In this document: in pieces, positions 46,630 through 50,494 of the stretch
Position numbering within the stretch: the stretch's first letter is position 1
Layout: each line of letters starts with the position of its first letter
Assembly: GCF_000411975.1 (NCBI RefSeq)
Contig: NZ_ASXG01000139.1
Coordinates: forward strand, 1 to 50,494
Direction: 5' to 3'
Source of the DNA: Amycolatopsis orientalis DSM 43388
GTDB taxonomy: Bacteria > Actinomycetota > Actinomycetes > Mycobacteriales > Pseudonocardiaceae
DNA length: 50,494 nucleotides
The notes under the pieces: model-generated
The model's database searches: none
What the model saw: only the letters and a program-made list of their open reading frames with translations
Told to the model about the DNA's origin: nothing
Translations under genes and position numbers: made by a program

Positions 46630-49356
46630 TTGGAGCGCGTGCTGATCGTGTCCGCGAACATGGGGCAGGGGCACAACGCCACGGGACGCGCGCTCGAGGA
46701 CGCGATCCGGCAGCGCTGGCCGGACGCGACCGTGAAGTGGGTCAACGCGCTGGAGCGGCTCGGCCCCGGTTTCGAGGGGCTTTTCCAGCGGATTTACGTC
46801 GCCAATGTGGAAAGCGTCCCGTGGCTGTACGAGTTCTTTTACGGCGCGATCTGGCGGATTCGGTGGTTCGCCGCCGCGTCCCGATGGTTCACCGCGGCGT
46901 GGTGCGGCCGGCGGCTCGCGAAACCGGTCGCCGCATTCGCGCCGGACCTGGTGCTGTCGACGTATCCGATGGGCACCGCGGGACTGGCCTGGCTGCGCCG
47001 CAAGGGAAAACTGTCCGTGCCGATCGGTGCGTGGGTTTCGGACTTCGCGCCGCATCCGTTCTGGGTTTACGGCGCGGCCGATCTCACCATGGTGATGCAC
47101 GACGTCGCGGTCGCGCCCGCGCTGCGCTCGTCGCCGTCGGCGCACGTGGGGGTGTCCGCGCCGCCGGTGCGCGCAGTGTTCCGGCCCGGAGACCAGACGG
47201 CCGCGCGGCAGGAGCTGGACTTGCCGCCGGACGCGTTCGTCCCGCTGGTTTCGTGCGGCTCGCTGGGTTTCGGCGAAATCGAGCTCACGGTGCGGGAATT
47301 GCTGGCGGCGGACCCGTCGGTGGTGCCGATCGCCATCTGCGGCCGCAACGACGCGGTCGCCGAACGGCTGCGGGCACTGGACGAACCGCGGCTGCGCGTG
47401 GTCGGCTGGACGGACGAGCCGGAGCTGTACACGCTGGCGGCGGACGTCGTGGTGACCAACGCGGGCGGGGCGACTTCCCTGGAGGCGCTGGCGTGCGGGC
47501 GGCCGGTGCTGATGCATCAGCCGATCGCCGCGCACGGCAAGGCAAACGCCCGGTTGATGGCCGCGGCCGGGCTCGCTGTGGTGTCCACAAAGGACGGTGA
47601 GCTGACGGCGACGGTGCGGAGCCTGCTGGCCGAACCGGAACGGCTCAAGGAGATGGCGGAGGCGGTCGCCCGGCATTGCGAGACGGCCACCCCGCTCGGG
47701 GAAGCGCTGGAGTCGCTGGTTTCCGCGCCGTTGAACCCGCCGACGCAGCGGCTCCGGCCGGAGGACGCGCTGTTCGTGCACGTGGCCACCCCGGAGGTGC
47801 CGCAGCAGGTCGGGGCGGTGCTGTTGTTCGACCCCAAGGCGGACGGCACGCCGGTCACCCACGCCGACGCCGAACATCTGCTGGCCGCGACGCCGGGTTT
47901 GCGGACCCGGCTGCTCCCCGGCAGCGGCCTGTGGCGCGCGCGGTGGCAAGAGGACCCGGGGCGGACGTCGGCGGATGTGCTGACCTCCGTGCGGGTCGGC
48001 CCGGATGCTCCGCTGGACGCGGTTCTGACCCGCGAGATGGACGCGTTCTTCTCGGAACCGGTGTCGCCGGAACATCCGGTGCGGGCACGGCTGGTGACCG
48101 GGATCGAGGGGGAGCAGGGGGCGCTGCTGATCGCGCTGCACCACGCGGCCAGCGACGGGATCGCGGTGATCAGCGCGCTGGTGGGGCAGGCGAGGGGGAA
48201 GGAACCGCTGGAACCGGCGGCGGCTCCTCGGCGGAGGGGATGGCTGCGCCGCCCCAATGTGGCATTGGGTGCGTCTCGCGCACCGAACGCCACATTGGGT
48301 GCGTCGCATGCACCGAATGCCACTTTGGGTGCATCAGACGCACCGAATGCCGCATTGGGTGCGTCTGGTGTACCGAATGCCGCATTGGGTGCGTCGCATG
48401 CACCGAATGCCGCATTGGGTGCGTCGCACGCACCGAATGCCACATTGGGGCGCAACGGGTCCCGGCCCAAGCGGAGCACGGTTCGGGCGCGGCTGGCCGG
48501 GCTGGCAGCACCGGTGCGCGGGGTGCTTGCGCGCGTGGCGGGCCCGGTATGGCACGGGCTCGATCGGCCAGCGGAAGCGTGCGGTGATTCGGGCAAAGCC
48601 GACAAACCCGGCCCAGGCAGCAAAACGCGCGCCCAAGCCGCGGAACTGGCGCGCGGCGTCTGGACCCTTGCCCGAGCCGGCGCCGCACCCCGGGTGAACT
48701 GGGACAAGCGGATCGACACTCCCCGACGCCACTTCGCGCGGGCGCATCTCTCCGCCCCCGAAGTCCGGAAAGCCGCGCGGCGGGCCGGGGTGCCGACGAC
48801 CAACCTCGTCCTCGCGCTCGTCGCCGAGGCCCTGCACCGCGAGCTGGGCGGCACCGCGCCGGAGCGGTTGCGCGTGCTGATCCCGATGTCGGTCCGCGAC
48901 ACCGGCACCTTCCGGCAACTCGGCAACCACACCGGCGCGGCTTCAGTGGACCTGCCGACTGGCGCGATGTCGCTGTCGGAGCGGGTGCGGGCGACGGACC
49001 GGATGCTGTCCGAGCAGGTCGGCCGCGGCGCGCCGCGCGCGGGCAACGCGGTCGTGCGCGTGCTCGGGATTCTGCCTCCGGCGCTGCATCGCCGGGCGGC
49101 GAAGCTCGTCTACCGCGGCACCTGGTTCAGCGTCATCGCCTCGGTGCTGCCCGGCGCGCGGTCGCCGGTGGTGCTCAACGGCGCGCTCGTCCGCACGGTG
49201 TACCCGGTGTTGTCGTTGGCTCCCGGGGTCCCGGTCGCGGTGGGCATCATGACCTGGGCGGACCGGTTCACCGTCTGCATCACCGTGCCTGCCGGGCAAG
49301 ACGAGCGCGGGGACCGGCTGGCGGCCGCGGTCGTGGAGGCGTTCGGTCGCGTGTAG
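46630..49356 (+). CDS. MGDG-synthase-like glycosyltransferase fused to WS/DGAT
   Basis: A 908-residue fusion starting at TTG 46630 (AAAAGGGG six bases upstream). Residues 1-365 are a GT28-type glycosyltransferase of the diacylglycerol glucosyl/galactosyl family: SANMGQGHNATGRALEDAI, PDLVLSTYPMGTAGLAWL, WTDEPELYTLAADVVVTNAG and GGATSLEALACGRPVLMHQP. From about 375 begins a wax-ester synthase/diacylglycerol acyltransferase: LRPEDALFVHVATPEVPQQ, active site HHAASDG (504-510), and C-terminal NHTGAASVDLPTGAMSLSER and GALVRTVYPVLSLAPGVPVA. Residues 542-607 are an in-frame tandem repeat inserted between the two halves of the acyltransferase. The enzyme could glycosylate and acylate diacylglycerol-type lipids. 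Confidence 0.88.
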   Translation: MERVLIVSANMGQGHNATGRALEDAIRQRWPDATVKWVNALERLGPGFEGLFQRIYVANVESVPWLYEFFYGAIWRIRWFAAASRWFTAAWCGRRLAKPVAAFAPDLVLSTYPMGTAGLAWLRRKGKLSVPIGAWVSDFAPHPFWVYGAADLTMVMHDVAVAPALRSSPSAHVGVSAPPVRAVFRPGDQTAARQELDLPPDAFVPLVSCGSLGFGEIELTVRELLAADPSVVPIAICGRNDAVAERLRALDEPRLRVVGWTDEPELYTLAADVVVTNAGGATSLEALACGRPVLMHQPIAAHGKANARLMAAAGLAVVSTKDGELTATVRSLLAEPERLKEMAEAVARHCETATPLGEALESLVSAPLNPPTQRLRPEDALFVHVATPEVPQQVGAVLLFDPKADGTPVTHADAEHLLAATPGLRTRLLPGSGLWRARWQEDPGRTSADVLTSVRVGPDAPLDAVLTREMDAFFSEPVSPEHPVRARLVTGIEGEQGALLIALHHAASDGIAVISALVGQARGKEPLEPAAAPRRRGWLRRPNVALGASRAPNATLGASHAPNATLGASDAPNAALGASGVPNAALGASHAPNAALGASHAPNATLGRNGSRPKRSTVRARLAGLAAPVRGVLARVAGPVWHGLDRPAEACGDSGKADKPGPGSKTRAQAAELARGVWTLARAGAAPRVNWDKRIDTPRRHFARAHLSAPEVRKAARRAGVPTTNLVLALVAEALHRELGGTAPERLRVLIPMSVRDTGTFRQLGNHTGAASVDLPTGAMSLSERVRATDRMLSEQVGRGAPRAGNAVVRVLGILPPALHRRAAKLVYRGTWFSVIASVLPGARSPVVLNGALVRTVYPVLSLAPGVPVAVGIMTWADRFTVCITVPAGQDERGDRLAAAVVEAFGRV
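48253..48450. repeat. 30-bp palindromic tandem repeat inside CDS
   Basis: Six full and one partial copy of a 30-base unit, consensus CCGAATGCCACATTGGGTGC followed by GTCNNNNGCA. On the plus strand it encodes PNATLGASHA-type decapeptides. GCATTGGGTGC and GCACCGAATGC within adjacent units are nearly complementary, so each junction can fold. All three plus frames and at least two minus frames stay open through it. Confidence 0.92.
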
Positions 49357-50103
49357 TCACTGCGAGAAATGCGTGTGCGGGCGGGGGAGAAGTTCGCCGT
49401 CTACCTCGATGTCCACCATCTCGTTGTAGAACGCGATCAGTCCGGCGATGGGCTGGACGGCCGCGGCCGGGCAGGCGTACGTCCACGCGAGATGCTCGTG
49501 CAGGACGTCGCCGACCCGGACGGACCAATAGCCGGACGTCTCGCCCTTGTACGGGCAGGCGGTGCCCATCCCGGGTTCGGCGACGAGGTGCGTGAAACCG
49601 ACTTCGGTGCGGTTGAAGTAGTACCGGGTCGGCAGACCGGTTTCGAACAACAGCACCGGCGACGGCGATTCCGCCAAAGTCACGCCGTTGAGCCGCACGC
49701 GGACGTGCCGCGTCGAGCGCAAAGCGTCCACCCGCGTGTACGGATTGCGCGGGTGGACGAAAACCTGCTCGTCTTCTTCGAACCAGGCGTCCAGAGCGTC
49801 CCAATCGAACCGGACGTGTCCGGGCAGGACAGAGTCGTTTACCCAAGCGGCAGCAGGCTTTTCGGTCTCGCCGACACGCAGCGTGTGCCGCCGGGCCGGA
49901 CCGTCCACCTCGGCCTCCGGCGCCAGCGCGCCGGGGAGGACGTCGTCGAGCGGGAAGTAGAACTGCGGGTAATACGGCCATTCCCAGACGTATTTGGCCC
50001 GCGTGCTGTCCACAATGGTCTTCCCGGCGAGCATTCCGCGCACTCGCCGGGGGACCGGTTCCACGTGCCCGGTTTCGACTGCTGCCGCTGGATGACCGGA
50101 CAT
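49357..50103 (-). CDS. DUF427-domain protein
   Basis: A 248-residue protein from ATG 50103 with two DUF427 modules: GKTIVDSTRAKYVWEWPYYP, then VRVRLNGVTLAESPSPVLLF and RYYFNRTEVGFTHL with TACPYKGETSGYWSVRVGD. DUF427 proteins are small beta-tent folds of unknown biochemical role, frequent in actinomycetes. It begins three bases past the msrA stop on the same strand, so both are likely co-transcribed, suggesting a link to oxidative damage repair. It converges on the fusion gene, one base apart. Confidence 0.88.
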   Translation of the reverse strand: MSGHPAAAVETGHVEPVPRRVRGMLAGKTIVDSTRAKYVWEWPYYPQFYFPLDDVLPGALAPEAEVDGPARRHTLRVGETEKPAAAWVNDSVLPGHVRFDWDALDAWFEEDEQVFVHPRNPYTRVDALRSTRHVRVRLNGVTLAESPSPVLLFETGLPTRYYFNRTEVGFTHLVAEPGMGTACPYKGETSGYWSVRVGDVLHEHLAWTYACPAAAVQPIAGLIAFYNEMVDIEVDGELLPRPHTHFSQ

Positions 50104-50106
50104 CGG

Positions 50107-50494
50107 TCAGCCGCGTTTCGGGAGTTTCCAGCCGGGGCGGGGGAAGTGGCAGGTGTAGCCGTTGGGGTAGCGCTGGAGGTAGTCCTGGTGTTCGGGTTCG
50201 GCTTCCCAGAAGTCGCCGGCGGGGGTGACTTCGGTGACGACTTTGCCGGGCCAGAGGCCGGAGGCGTCGACGTCGGCGATGGTGTCTTCGGCGATGCGTT
50301 TCTGTTCGTCGGTGGTGTAGAAGACGGCGGAGCGGTAGCTGGTGCCGATGTCGTTGCCTTGGCGGTTTTTGGTGGTGGGGTCGTGGACCTGGAAGAAGAA
50401 CTCGAGGAGGGTGCGGAAGTCGGTTCGCTGCGGGTCGTAGGTGACTTCGATGGTTTCGGCGTGGGTGCCGTGGTTGCGGTAGGTGGCGTGGGGG
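50107..50494 (-). CDS. msrA: Peptide methionine sulfoxide reductase MsrA (partial, 5' end outside window)
   Basis: The last 128 codons of MsrA; the start and the catalytic GCFWG Cys lie beyond the window end. Visible segments are HAETIEVTYDPQRTDFRTLL, EFFFQVHDPTTKNRQGNDIG, TSYRSAVFYTTDEQKRIAED and FWEAEPEHQDYLQRYPNGYT, all MsrA signatures, ending CHFPRPGWKLPKRG. It reduces methionine-S-sulfoxide in proteins. Codon use is peculiar: nearly every codon that can end in C does (CTC for Leu, GTC for Val), and Lys is always AAA, unlike neighbours that prefer CTG and GTG. Confidence 0.95.
   Translation of the reverse strand, partial: PHATYRNHGTHAETIEVTYDPQRTDFRTLLEFFFQVHDPTTKNRQGNDIGTSYRSAVFYTTDEQKRIAEDTIADVDASGLWPGKVVTEVTPAGDFWEAEPEHQDYLQRYPNGYTCHFPRPGWKLPKRG

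Noticed and set aside
48253..48450. CRISPR array
   Set aside because: Units are directly contiguous with no unique spacers, and the region is in frame within an acyltransferase gene; no cas gene is present.

Overview
The window is about 50 kb of very GC-rich DNA with compact genes on both strands, many GTG and some TTG starts, and dense shadow open reading frames. Gene content (an actinobacterial hopanoid operon, an ECF42/DGPF sigma pair, a DasR-type operator, many TetR, GntR, LysR and PucR-like regulators) points to a filamentous actinomycete, most likely Amycolatopsis or a close Pseudonocardiaceae relative. Genus is inferred from style and gene content, not from a marker gene. No rRNA, tRNA, CRISPR array, transposase or integrase was seen.

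Region by region. 1-684 has no gene but holds two families of degenerate tandem repeats. 685-9164 is a patchwork of small units: a secreted protein, an NmrA-type oxidoreductase, an Imm1-like protein, an ECF42 sigma factor with its DGPF partner, a thioesterase, a GntR/UTRA regulator facing a YeiH-type exporter, a mini J-domain protein and an Imm5-like protein. 9161-14033 holds an ABC-F ATPase, a Fur-catalase pair, and a TetR gene facing two coupled small membrane proteins. 14152-20248 holds a hydrolase, regulators, an HNH protein behind a candidate attenuator, and an EamA exporter. 20249-21242 is a repeat-rich stretch that includes a tandem triplication of the 3' end of the neighbouring gene. 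21162-31076 carries two TetR units, a GH64 glucanase, an AA10 lytic polysaccharide monooxygenase under a DasR-like site, a CGNR regulator facing ohr, and a LysR gene facing an MFS exporter-flavoprotein operon.

31080-42647 is the most structured part. A seven-gene hopanoid operon runs on the minus strand: hpnC, hpnD, hpnE, polyprenyl synthase, squalene-hopene cyclase, an HpnG-IspH fusion, hpnH. All but the last junction overlap by one or four bases. It makes squalene from farnesyl diphosphate, cyclises it, and adds the adenosyl side chain. Downstream, after strong hairpins, lies a second-type phenylalanyl-tRNA synthetase pair: the beta subunit lacks its tRNA-binding EMAP domain and the alpha subunit has an altered motif 3. 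A leader with mutually exclusive pairing segments precedes the pair. 42798-50494 carries a PucR-like regulator, a short-chain dehydrogenase with a membrane protein, a DMT-type transporter followed by a glycosyltransferase/wax-ester-synthase fusion interrupted in frame by 30-bp repeats, a DUF427 protein, and the 3' part of msrA.

The best candidates for something new are the non-canonical PheRS pair with its attenuator-like leader, the GT28-WS/DGAT fusion with its embedded palindromic repeats, the 3'-end remnant array at 20933-21242, and the leader-peptide/terminator arrangement before the HNH gene. All functional statements come from reading the sequence and family knowledge; no database search was run.
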